Positions 18,517 through 25,815 of a stretch of 64,000 bases of DNA are shown piece by piece. The stretch is taken from NCBI GenBank assembly GCA_002869145.1, contig PKTM01000011.1, positions 124,001-188,000 on the forward strand, written 5' to 3'. Positions within the stretch are counted from its first letter, which is position 1, and every line of letters starts with the position of its first letter. The notes beneath the pieces were generated by a model. That model was not told the DNA's origin, ran no database searches, and was given only the letters and a program-made list of their open reading frames with translations. This DNA comes from Denitrovibrio sp. (lineage in GTDB: Bacteria > Chrysiogenota > Deferribacteres > Deferribacterales > Geovibrionaceae). A program made the translations under genes and the position numbers.

Positions 18517-19561
18517 AATAGGTATAAACGGCTTTGGCAGAATAGGCAGAGCGATCTACAGAGTGAATCAGGACAAAAAGTATTTTGAAGTAGTTGCGAT
18601 AAATGATATCAATCCAGACATAGACAATATTGCATATACACTGAACTACGACACCCTTTACGGCAGGATAAAAGAGATTTTCAGCTCTGATAAAGCGACA
18701 AATACTATTTATAATACCCAAAACAGCATAAAGGTTTTTCACGAAAAACATGTGGACGAGGTAGACTGGAAGTCTGTCGGTGTAGATGTCGTGATAGACG
18801 CCTCCGGTGTTCTTGACAATGTAATGCGTGCCAGAAAAAACATGCAGAAAAACAATCTGAAAAAAGTTGTGATAACCCACTCACCGGAAAAAGGGATAGA
18901 CCAGCATATTGTCATGGGGGCAAATGAGGAGAGTCTTGATCTTTCTAAGCACGATATAATATCATCCAGCATATGCGATGCCGTGGCCATTGCTCCTGTT
19001 CTGAAGCATATTGACTCCTTTTTTGGGGTTGAAAACGGATATATTACAACGCTGCACCCATGGCTGAACTACCAAAATCTTATGGACGGCAGTGCAAGCT
19101 CGTGGTCTGTGCCAGGAGAAATTTTTCATCACTATGCTCTCGGCAGATCTGTTATAGGCAACATGATACCAAAGCCAACCTCTGCAATAAATGCCACCTG
19201 TAAGGTTCTAGACAATATCACTGAGGAGATGATCGGTTCTTTCTCTTACAGAACACCCACGGCTATAGTTGGCAGTGCAGATATAACACTGAACCTGAAA
19301 AGAAAAACGAATAAAGACGAAATAATAAAAATGTTAAGTGAAGTAGAAAAAAAACAGACTCTGAACATTATACATAACAACATAGAGCCCTTGGTCTCAC
19401 TGGATTTCAAAGGTTTTGACTACTCCACTGTAGTGGATCACCGCTGGACGGAAGTAGTGCAGGGTGGGGTTTTGAAACTGGTTTTATGGTATGATAACGA
19501 GTGGGGATACTCCGCTAGAGCTGTTGATCTCATAAAGCTGATAGAATCTAAAATATCCTAA
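18509..19561 (+). CDS. Divergent glyceraldehyde-3-phosphate dehydrogenase-like enzyme
   Basis: A 350-residue protein of the GAPDH fold. The NAD(P) loop is INGFGRIGRAIYR. The catalytic Cys sits in SSSICDAVAIAPV, where typical GAPDH has ASCTTN, so the following Thr-Thr-Asn is replaced by Asp-Ala-Val. The catalytic His is in TTLHPWLNYQNLMDG and the phosphate-contact Thr/Arg region in SYRTPTAIVG. WYDNEWGYSARAVDL at the end is classic. The divergent active site and location inside a sugar operon, not with pgk/tpi, suggest it oxidises another aldehyde phosphate, as erythrose-4-phosphate dehydrogenase does. It overlaps the HAD gene by 8 bp. Confidence 0.82.
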   Translation: MLRIGINGFGRIGRAIYRVNQDKKYFEVVAINDINPDIDNIAYTLNYDTLYGRIKEIFSSDKATNTIYNTQNSIKVFHEKHVDEVDWKSVGVDVVIDASGVLDNVMRARKNMQKNNLKKVVITHSPEKGIDQHIVMGANEESLDLSKHDIISSSICDAVAIAPVLKHIDSFFGVENGYITTLHPWLNYQNLMDGSASSWSVPGEIFHHYALGRSVIGNMIPKPTSAINATCKVLDNITEEMIGSFSYRTPTAIVGSADITLNLKRKTNKDEIIKMLSEVEKKQTLNIIHNNIEPLVSLDFKGFDYSTVVDHRWTEVVQGGVLKLVLWYDNEWGYSARAVDLIKLIESKIS

Positions 19562-19573
19562 AAAGAGTGCAAA

Positions 19574-20260
19574 ATGAAAAATGTAGCTGTCATCCCTGTT
19601 AAGGAATCCTCTGAAAGAGTAAAAGATAAAAATTTCAGAGAATTTACAGACGGACTTTCCATAACTGAGCTAAAGGTCAGGCAGCTTCTGGAGTCGGGAG
19701 TCTATGACGAAATATATATATCCAGCGATTCGGAAAAGGCTCGTGAGATAGCCGAAGAAAACGGCATCATCTTTATCAAACGACCAGTAGAGCTTTGCAA
19801 TAACGTAGTTAGCTTGAGTGATGTCATTTTTCATGTGGTTTCCTCGCTGCCTGTGAATGACAATACATCTGTCAGCTGGTGTCACACCACTTCTCCCATT
19901 TTTAAGAACTACAAAGATGCCGTTGAAAAGTATCACGCTCTTGACAAAAACCTTTATGATGGGCTGGTAACTGTTACTGATTTCAATGATTTTCTTTTAA
20001 ATGATAAGGGGAGACCGTATAATTATAACTGGGGCGTGTGGCACGAATATTCGCAATATCTCGACAAACTTTATATGCTGACAGGTGCGCTTTTCATAGC
20101 CGAAAAAAGTGAGATGCTTAAAAACAGGTATGTTATTTCACGCAAACCTTTTATGTTCGGAGTGTCAAAAGTGGAATCAGTAGACATAGATACTGAATTC
20201 GATTTCGAAATAGCACAGATATTTTATAACAAAGTGAGAGAAGCTAATGCTGCGGACTAA
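19574..20260 (+). CDS. Cytidylyltransferase of the CMP-sugar (NeuA/KdsB-like) family
   Basis: A 228-residue nucleotidyltransferase whose N-terminal VIPVKESSERVKDKNF corresponds to the IPARGGSKRIPxKN loop of acylneuraminate/KDO cytidylyltransferases, followed by YDEIYISSDSEKAREIAEENG. The loop is unusual (KESSERVKDKN rather than ARGGSKRIPGKN). Expected reaction: activation of a sugar acid with CTP, releasing pyrophosphate. Thirteen bases separate it from the GAPDH-like gene and its end overlaps the aldolase gene by 14 bases, so it clearly belongs to the same operon. Confidence 0.8.
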   Translation: MKNVAVIPVKESSERVKDKNFREFTDGLSITELKVRQLLESGVYDEIYISSDSEKAREIAEENGIIFIKRPVELCNNVVSLSDVIFHVVSSLPVNDNTSVSWCHTTSPIFKNYKDAVEKYHALDKNLYDGLVTVTDFNDFLLNDKGRPYNYNWGVWHEYSQYLDKLYMLTGALFIAEKSEMLKNRYVISRKPFMFGVSKVESVDIDTEFDFEIAQIFYNKVREANAAD

Positions 20261-21026
20261 TTTTTTAAAATCAAAAATAGAAAAAGGCGAAGCGGTCTTG
20301 GGCACATGGTCTGTGATCCCTTCTTCTGTCACAACAGACATAATCTCTGCTGCCGGACTGGACTTTATCATCATAGATGCTGAACACGGGCCAATATCTT
20401 TTGAGACTGCTCAGGACATGGTCATGGCTTGCGAATCACGAGGTGTTTCGCCTGTTATGCGTGTGGGCGGTATAATAGAATCTGACATCCTGAAAGCTTT
20501 GGATATTGGCGTACACTGCATTCAGATACCAAATGTGAGCTGCGCAGATGAAGTGAGAGAGATTGTTCTACTGGCAAAGTTCCCACCTGCAGGCGAGAGA
20601 GGATTTTCCCCTTTTACAAGAGCGGGCGGCTATTCTGCGGCAAATGCAAAAACACTCCCATCAGAAGCAAACAAAAATGTTCTGATCGCTGTCAATCTTG
20701 AGAGTGAAGAGGCCATTTTAGATATAGAAAGCATTTTGGAGGTTAATGAGCTGGATATAATATTCATAGGGCTTTACGACCTCTCGAAAGCTTTGGGGAT
20801 ACCCGGAGATGTTACTAACCCGAAAATAACTAAGCATCTGGAAATACTGTCAGCAAAGATAAATGACTCAGGAAAAGTTATGGGGACTATAGCCACCAGC
20901 AAAGATGCCATGAGCAAAATGATGGATATGGGACTTAGATATATAGTTTACATGGTGGACTGTGAAGTTATTCGGGCTGCTTACTCTGACATAAAGGAAG
21001 CGTTTGATGCAAAAAGAAACGGTTAA
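20247..21026 (+). CDS. HpcH/HpaI family class II aldolase
   Basis: A 259-residue metal-dependent aldolase of the family that includes 4-hydroxy-2-oxoheptanedioate aldolase, 2-keto-3-deoxy-L-rhamnonate aldolase and related pyruvate lyases. Motifs: DAEHGPISFE (catalytic His), GERGFSPFTRAGGY (pyruvate-contact Arg), the metal Glu in VNLESEEAI, and the metal Asp in FIGLYDLSKALG. Known members cleave or form 4-hydroxy-2-keto acids from pyruvate and an aldehyde. Between a cytidylyltransferase and a 2-hydroxyacid dehydrogenase it could build the carbon skeleton of a 3-deoxy-ulosonic acid. No aromatic-degradation genes are nearby to support the classical catabolic role. Confidence 0.85.
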   Translation: MLRTNFLKSKIEKGEAVLGTWSVIPSSVTTDIISAAGLDFIIIDAEHGPISFETAQDMVMACESRGVSPVMRVGGIIESDILKALDIGVHCIQIPNVSCADEVREIVLLAKFPPAGERGFSPFTRAGGYSAANAKTLPSEANKNVLIAVNLESEEAILDIESILEVNELDIIFIGLYDLSKALGIPGDVTNPKITKHLEILSAKINDSGKVMGTIATSKDAMSKMMDMGLRYIVYMVDCEVIRAAYSDIKEAFDAKRNG

Positions 21027-21969
21027 GGCGTACATTACTGATTATATTAAAAATCCTGATATAGAAAAAGATGTTCTGAGCGAATATCTTACTGACAATC
21101 TTTGTGATGATGTAGCAGTTCTTCTGGTATGGCATGAAAATATCGACAAAGCATATATGGATAAGCTGCCAAACCTGCGCGGAATCGTCAGATACGGTGT
21201 AGGGTATGACAACATAGACTTAGAATATGCGTCAAAGCGGGGCATATACGTCTGCAACACACCTGATTACGGTACAGAAGAGGTCTCAGACTCCGCAGTG
21301 GCTATGATATTAAACGCCGCAAGAGGCATCAGCAGATATGACAGTATATGCAGAGACTTCTCTGACTGTACATGGCAGGAGAACACAATAGAGCATATCC
21401 GAAGAAACTCCGATATGACTCTTGGTGTCATCTGTGCAGGCAGAATAGGCAGCGGTGTTTTACTGAGAGCTGGTGCTCTGCGGTTTCAGACTGCTTTTTT
21501 TGATCCGTACAAAGAACGTGGCCACGAAAAAGTGCTGAACGCTAAAAGATGTGAATCCCTCTCTGAGCTTTTGTCAGAATGCGATATAATATCCGTTAAC
21601 ACCCCCTTGAACAAAGAGACAAAGGGGATGATAAATAAAGAAACAATAAGCTTGATGAAGCATGGAGCCTCTTTTGTTAACACTGCCAGAGGCGGTATTG
21701 TTGATTGTCTGGACGATTTCTGCACACCTTTGAAGGACGGCAGGCTATCATCAGTTTCCCTAGATGTTTTACCGGACGAACCACCTTTAGAAACCGAGTT
21801 AATAAAAGCATGGAAAAAACGTGAAGACTGGATAGACGGCAGACTGATAATTAACCCGCACACTGCATATTATTCCAGACAGGCATACGTGGAAATGCGC
21901 AGGAAAACTGCCCAGAACGCACTGAACATAATAAACAATGTCAAACCATGGAATATAATCCCACATTAA
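21007..21969 (+). CDS. D-isomer-specific 2-hydroxyacid dehydrogenase
   Basis: A 320-residue NAD-dependent dehydrogenase of the SerA/PdxB family. Substrate-side GIVRYGVGYDNIDLEYA is followed by the nucleotide loop LGVICAGRIGSGVLLRA, the catalytic Arg in VNTARGGIVD, Glu in DVLPDEPP and His in INPHTAYYS, so all three catalytic residues are present. ATG at 21007 is chosen; the TTG just before it is less likely. The gene overlaps the aldolase gene by 20 bases. Together with the GAPDH-like enzyme it recalls the Epd/PdxB pair of pyridoxal phosphate synthesis, which makes an aldonate phosphate and then its 2-keto acid. The actual substrate is unknown. Confidence 0.85.
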   Translation: MQKETVKAYITDYIKNPDIEKDVLSEYLTDNLCDDVAVLLVWHENIDKAYMDKLPNLRGIVRYGVGYDNIDLEYASKRGIYVCNTPDYGTEEVSDSAVAMILNAARGISRYDSICRDFSDCTWQENTIEHIRRNSDMTLGVICAGRIGSGVLLRAGALRFQTAFFDPYKERGHEKVLNAKRCESLSELLSECDIISVNTPLNKETKGMINKETISLMKHGASFVNTARGGIVDCLDDFCTPLKDGRLSSVSLDVLPDEPPLETELIKAWKKREDWIDGRLIINPHTAYYSRQAYVEMRRKTAQNALNIINNVKPWNIIPH

Positions 21970-21989
21970 CAAGCGCATAGGAGTGCCAA

Positions 21990-22940
21990 ATGAATAAAGA
22001 TGATATCCTGAAAATGCTGGAAACCAGAAGCCCTGCTAACTGGTATCACAATATAGAAGTATTGCCGGGCAGCGGTATATTTACCGACCCAACAAGAACG
22101 CATGTCAACTATATGCACAAATTCAAAAAACAGGGGCTAGATGAGAACTTCTGGAAAGGCAAGAGGATACTTGATTTAGGCTCTTTTAGCGGCGCTCTTA
22201 GCTTTTTCTTTGAAGAAGCCGGCGCGGATGTTGTAGCTGTGGATGTACAGGACCCCGAAGAAAACGGTTTTCAGCTCCTTCATGATATCAGAAAGTCTAA
22301 GGTCGAATTTCGCAGAATAAGCATTTACGACCTTGACCCGGCAGATATCGGGATGTTTGATGTGGTAAATTTTATGGGACTTTTTTATCATCTTAAGCAC
22401 CCTCTTTTGGCCATGGAGCGGATAAATGCTGTATGCAAACTGGGCGGTACTCTTCTTACAGTGGGAACCACATGTGACAGATGGTTTCACAATGACGATG
22501 AATCCTGCGAAGAGGGGTTTAATCTGATGGAGATTTCCGAAGAGAGCGTTAAGGGTCTGAATGACCTTGCATGGTGCGGGTTTGCCGCAGACCATTACTA
22601 TAACGACACCTCAAATTGGTTTATACCAAATCATGAATGCCTGAAAGGCTGGCACAAAGCCTGCGGTTTTGATGTTGTATGGGACGACCGCAGAGTTATC
22701 ACAAAACAGATAGTGCAGGATGGCAACACGAAAACCCTTGCCAGATCGGTTTCTGAGATGATGTCTGTAAAAAAGGATGATTCTGTTGTTGAATATAAAG
22801 CAGGTGACTACCACCAGCACACCATGGGAAAAAATTCCATGAAAGGTTACGCCATACCTACAAGCTATGAGGTAGAAATGCTGAAAGATGAAAACAAAGC
22901 TCTGAAGAAGAAACTGAATGAGCTTGAAGGTCTTATTTAA
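21990..22940 (+). CDS. Class I SAM-dependent methyltransferase
   Basis: A 316-residue methyltransferase with motif I ILDLGSFSGALSFFFEEAG, acidic motif II VVAVDV and FDVVNFMGLFYHLKHPL, the arrangement of CmoB-like and small-molecule methyltransferases. A coiled coil (YEVEMLKDENKALKKKLNE) ends the protein. It lies 20 bases after the dehydrogenase, probably in the same operon, and could methylate the sugar product. The exact acceptor cannot be told from sequence. Confidence 0.8.
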   Translation: MNKDDILKMLETRSPANWYHNIEVLPGSGIFTDPTRTHVNYMHKFKKQGLDENFWKGKRILDLGSFSGALSFFFEEAGADVVAVDVQDPEENGFQLLHDIRKSKVEFRRISIYDLDPADIGMFDVVNFMGLFYHLKHPLLAMERINAVCKLGGTLLTVGTTCDRWFHNDDESCEEGFNLMEISEESVKGLNDLAWCGFAADHYYNDTSNWFIPNHECLKGWHKACGFDVVWDDRRVITKQIVQDGNTKTLARSVSEMMSVKKDDSVVEYKAGDYHQHTMGKNSMKGYAIPTSYEVEMLKDENKALKKKLNELEGLI

Positions 22941-22956
22941 TAAAAGAGGAAAATAC

Positions 22957-23694
22957 ATGTTTAAAAGACACAACCTGAGCTCAGTGCTTGGACACATAAA
23001 AGAGAAAGGATTCAGCCCGAAAAGTATTATAGATGTTGGCATAGCCTACGGTACGCCAGGCCTCTATGGAGTTTTTGAAAACGCACAATATCTTCTGGTG
23101 GAGCCTCTGGAGGAATATACCGACGTAATGGAGGATATCTGTTCCAAATTCAACGCAAAGTACGTAATAGCAGCAGCAGGAGCCGAGATAACAGAAACTG
23201 TTATTAACGTTCATCCCGACATGAGCGGCTCATCTATTTTGAAAGAATCAGAAGGGGAGCACATAGACGGAGAACCAAGAACTGTAAAAGTGACCACTCT
23301 TGACTTTGAGGCAAAGAAAGCGGGACTTACAGGGCCTTACCTTATAAAACTTGATGTTAAGGGTTTTGAGCTGGAGGTGCTGAAGGGAGCCTCAGAGATA
23401 ATAAAGAATACGGATGTTGTCATCATGGAAACATCACTCTTTCAGTTTTATAAAAACTCTCCAGAATTCCACGAAGTAATCGCATTTATGGCTGATATGG
23501 ATTTTTCGGTTTATGACATTTTCGGTGCTTCTTACAGACCGCTTGATGACGCACTTGGACAGGTTGATATTCTATTTGTAAGAAACGGCTGTTTTCTGCG
23601 TGGAAGCGATCATTACGCCACACCTGAACAAAGAGAGAAGATGACTCAGGAGAGAGTAAAAAATCTTAATCCGAAAAAAGGAGCCAAACTCTGA
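22957..23694 (+). CDS. FkbM-family methyltransferase
   Basis: A 245-residue SAM methyltransferase of the FkbM family, usually O-methylating glycans or polyketides. IIDVGIAYGTPGLYG is motif I, LLVEPLEEY the acidic position and LIKLDVKGFELEVLKGA the FkbM signature (usually KIDVEGFE). AGAGG precedes the ATG at 22957; the frame is open 13 codons further up, overlapping the previous gene. TGATG joins its stop to the next start. Confidence 0.85.
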   Translation: MFKRHNLSSVLGHIKEKGFSPKSIIDVGIAYGTPGLYGVFENAQYLLVEPLEEYTDVMEDICSKFNAKYVIAAAGAEITETVINVHPDMSGSSILKESEGEHIDGEPRTVKVTTLDFEAKKAGLTGPYLIKLDVKGFELEVLKGASEIIKNTDVVIMETSLFQFYKNSPEFHEVIAFMADMDFSVYDIFGASYRPLDDALGQVDILFVRNGCFLRGSDHYATPEQREKMTQERVKNLNPKKGAKL

Positions 23695-24413
23695 TGAGCC
23701 TGAAACAGTTTCATAACATCCACCATGGCAAAAGAGCGTTCATTGCAGCAACCGGCCCCAGCCTGAGAGTGGAAGACTTGGAGTTGCTGAAAGACGAAAT
23801 CACTCTTTCATGCAATAAAGTCTACCTCTCTTTCGAAAAAACTCTATGGCGTCCTGATTTCTATTCCGTCATAGACCGTTTGGTGGCTGAAGGTTCGGCA
23901 GAAAAGGTAGCCAAGGTTGATTCGGTAAAGATTTTCAGCAGTGTTATAAAGCCATATATAGCAGAAGATAACGATATCTTTTGGCTGAACGATCTCCCCT
24001 CGCCCACTGTAGACGGCAAAAGGGAGAGCAGGTTCTCATGCGATATCTCACAAGGCACATACGGCGGGCATACTGTGGTGTATACACTTATGCAGATTGC
24101 TTATTACATAGGGATAAAAGAGCTTTTTCTTATAGGACTTGATTTTAATTTTGAAAATTCAAAAGAGACCGGAGAAAAAACATCAGCAAACGAAAAGATT
24201 CTGGTACAGGACAAAGAGGTTAACCACTTTCACCCGGACTACAGAAAACCAGGGGAAAAGTGGACAGTCCCAAGACTGGATATAATGTATGATGCATTTG
24301 CCTGCGCCAGAGATGCTTTTGAAAAAGACGGAAGAAAGATTTACAACGCATCAAGATTTACTAAGCTTGATGTTTTCCCTCTGGTAAATCTTGATGATGT
24401 TCTAAAAAAATAA
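23694..24413 (+). CDS. DUF115 / MptE-like protein (motility accessory factor type)
   Basis: A 239-residue protein of the DUF115 (6-hydroxymethylpterin pyrophosphokinase MptE-like) family. RAFIAATGPSLRVEDLE is the glycine-rich motif, followed by LSCNKVYLSFEKTLWRPDF and ELFLIGLDFNFE; the C-terminal end NASRFTKLDVFPLV is shared with other members in this window. In Campylobacter, Helicobacter and Aeromonas, Maf proteins with this domain transfer nonulosonic acid to flagellin. This copy has only the core domain. Translationally coupled to the FkbM gene. Confidence 0.8.
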   Translation: MSLKQFHNIHHGKRAFIAATGPSLRVEDLELLKDEITLSCNKVYLSFEKTLWRPDFYSVIDRLVAEGSAEKVAKVDSVKIFSSVIKPYIAEDNDIFWLNDLPSPTVDGKRESRFSCDISQGTYGGHTVVYTLMQIAYYIGIKELFLIGLDFNFENSKETGEKTSANEKILVQDKEVNHFHPDYRKPGEKWTVPRLDIMYDAFACARDAFEKDGRKIYNASRFTKLDVFPLVNLDDVLKK

Positions 24414-24424
24414 AGGATTAAGTT

Positions 24425-25615
24425 ATGAAATCTAAGAAACCCTTAATTAGCGTTCTTATAAACAATTACAACTATGCAGGTTTTATAAAACAGTGCATTG
24501 ACAGCGTGCTTAATCAAACTTATCAGAATTTTGAAATAATCTTTGTGGACGACGGTTCTGCGGATAATTCCAAAGAGGTCGTAGAAACATACACCGACAA
24601 AAGGATAAAGAGCATTTTCAAGAAAAATGGCGGTCAGGCATCCGCATTTAATGTGGGCTTTGAAGCTTCCAAAGGGGAAATTATATGTTTTCTGGACAGT
24701 GACGACTGGTGGAAGGAGAACAAGCTTGAAACTCTTTTGAAATGGCACAACTTTCTGGATGGGGATTATGCCATGATTCAGCATGTGGTGGACATATGGT
24801 ATAAAGGTGAAATTTCACCTTTCCGGCCAGCACTTTACCAGGGAGACTGCTTCACACATACTATAGAAACCGGACAGCTTGGGCTTTTTGTAGGCTCCAG
24901 CGGATTGTCTTTCACCAGAGAAATGCTGGATAAGGTTATGCCTGTGCCAGAAATTCTCAGGATTAGTGCAGACGCATACCTTACCCGTACCACATTCACA
25001 TTCGGCCATGTATATTCCATACCGGACTGCCTTGGGTATTACCGGAAACATAATAATGCGGTACTCGGCAACAGCACTTACGATCACATAGACTTCACTC
25101 AGAGGCTTCTTTTTCCACTTCTTAACAGCTTTTACGAGAAGCAGGGGATTGAATACCGATTCAAAATACACAAAAAAGAAGAAGAGCCTAAACCCGAAAA
25201 CCCTTCAAAAGGGCGCTCTGCAAAAGAACAGCCTGTACCAGCACGCCCTATACACGATAAAATGCTTATGCAGTTTCTGATGAAACGCAGGCTTGACGAA
25301 ATAATATCAGAATACGGCAAAGTGGCTATATTCGGAGCCGGACTGCATACTGTGTGGATGTCTTCTTTTCTGGATAATTACAGATCAAAAGATGTTGTTG
25401 CGGTACTGGATGACAATCCCTCACAGGATGACGTCTTCTGGCAAAAACACCCGATACAGCCGCTGGAGCTTGATATAAACTCAGTGGGCGCAGTAATATT
25501 ATCGTCTGACTGTAAACAGGAGATGATGAAAAGAAGGTGCGAGGAGATATTTGGTGATAAACTCACTCTGGTAGAACTTTATGCCGGACTGCCCGAAGGG
25601 CCTTATCGTAAATAA
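24425..25615 (+). CDS. GT2 glycosyltransferase with C-terminal Rossmann-like module
   Basis: A 396-residue enzyme. Residues 1-220 form a GT-A domain (ISVLINNYNYAGFI, IIFVDDGSADNS, and the metal-binding CFLDSDDWW). A charged, proline-rich linker (EEEPKPENPSKGRSAKE) leads to a Rossmann-like module, KVAIFGAGLHTVWMSS ... VLDDNPS, from about residue 300. The same kind of module is fused to a FkbM methyltransferase, a DUF115 protein and a radical SAM protein in this window. Donor and acceptor unknown; last gene of the plus-strand string starting at 17.8 kb. Confidence 0.85.
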   Translation: MKSKKPLISVLINNYNYAGFIKQCIDSVLNQTYQNFEIIFVDDGSADNSKEVVETYTDKRIKSIFKKNGGQASAFNVGFEASKGEIICFLDSDDWWKENKLETLLKWHNFLDGDYAMIQHVVDIWYKGEISPFRPALYQGDCFTHTIETGQLGLFVGSSGLSFTREMLDKVMPVPEILRISADAYLTRTTFTFGHVYSIPDCLGYYRKHNNAVLGNSTYDHIDFTQRLLFPLLNSFYEKQGIEYRFKIHKKEEEPKPENPSKGRSAKEQPVPARPIHDKMLMQFLMKRRLDEIISEYGKVAIFGAGLHTVWMSSFLDNYRSKDVVAVLDDNPSQDDVFWQKHPIQPLELDINSVGAVILSSDCKQEMMKRRCEEIFGDKLTLVELYAGLPEGPYRK

Positions 25616-25710
25616 AACATAATACTTTGCAAGAGGATTTTTCATACGGGGGTTTGATTTACACTTCTAAAGAATATAACGAAATTAATGTCGTGTGTGT
25701 AATTCGAAAG

Positions 25711-25789
25711 GCAAATCCCCTCCGACTCCCCTTTGAAAAGGGGAGTGCATTATACCCCCTTTATTAAAGGGGGACTAAGGGGGATTTGT
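25711..25789. repeat. REP-like palindromic element, copy 1
   Basis: Two hairpins (CTCCCCTTT/AAAGGGGAG and CCCCCTTT/AAAGGGGG) are enclosed by an outer inverted repeat AAATCCCC/GGGGATTT, giving a cloverleaf-like element between convergent genes. A related copy lies at 36692-36780. Elements of this look are widespread extragenic repeats; the element may also end transcription here. Confidence 0.8.
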
Positions 25790-25815
25790 ATGCGATATTT
25801 ATTATTTGAAATGCT

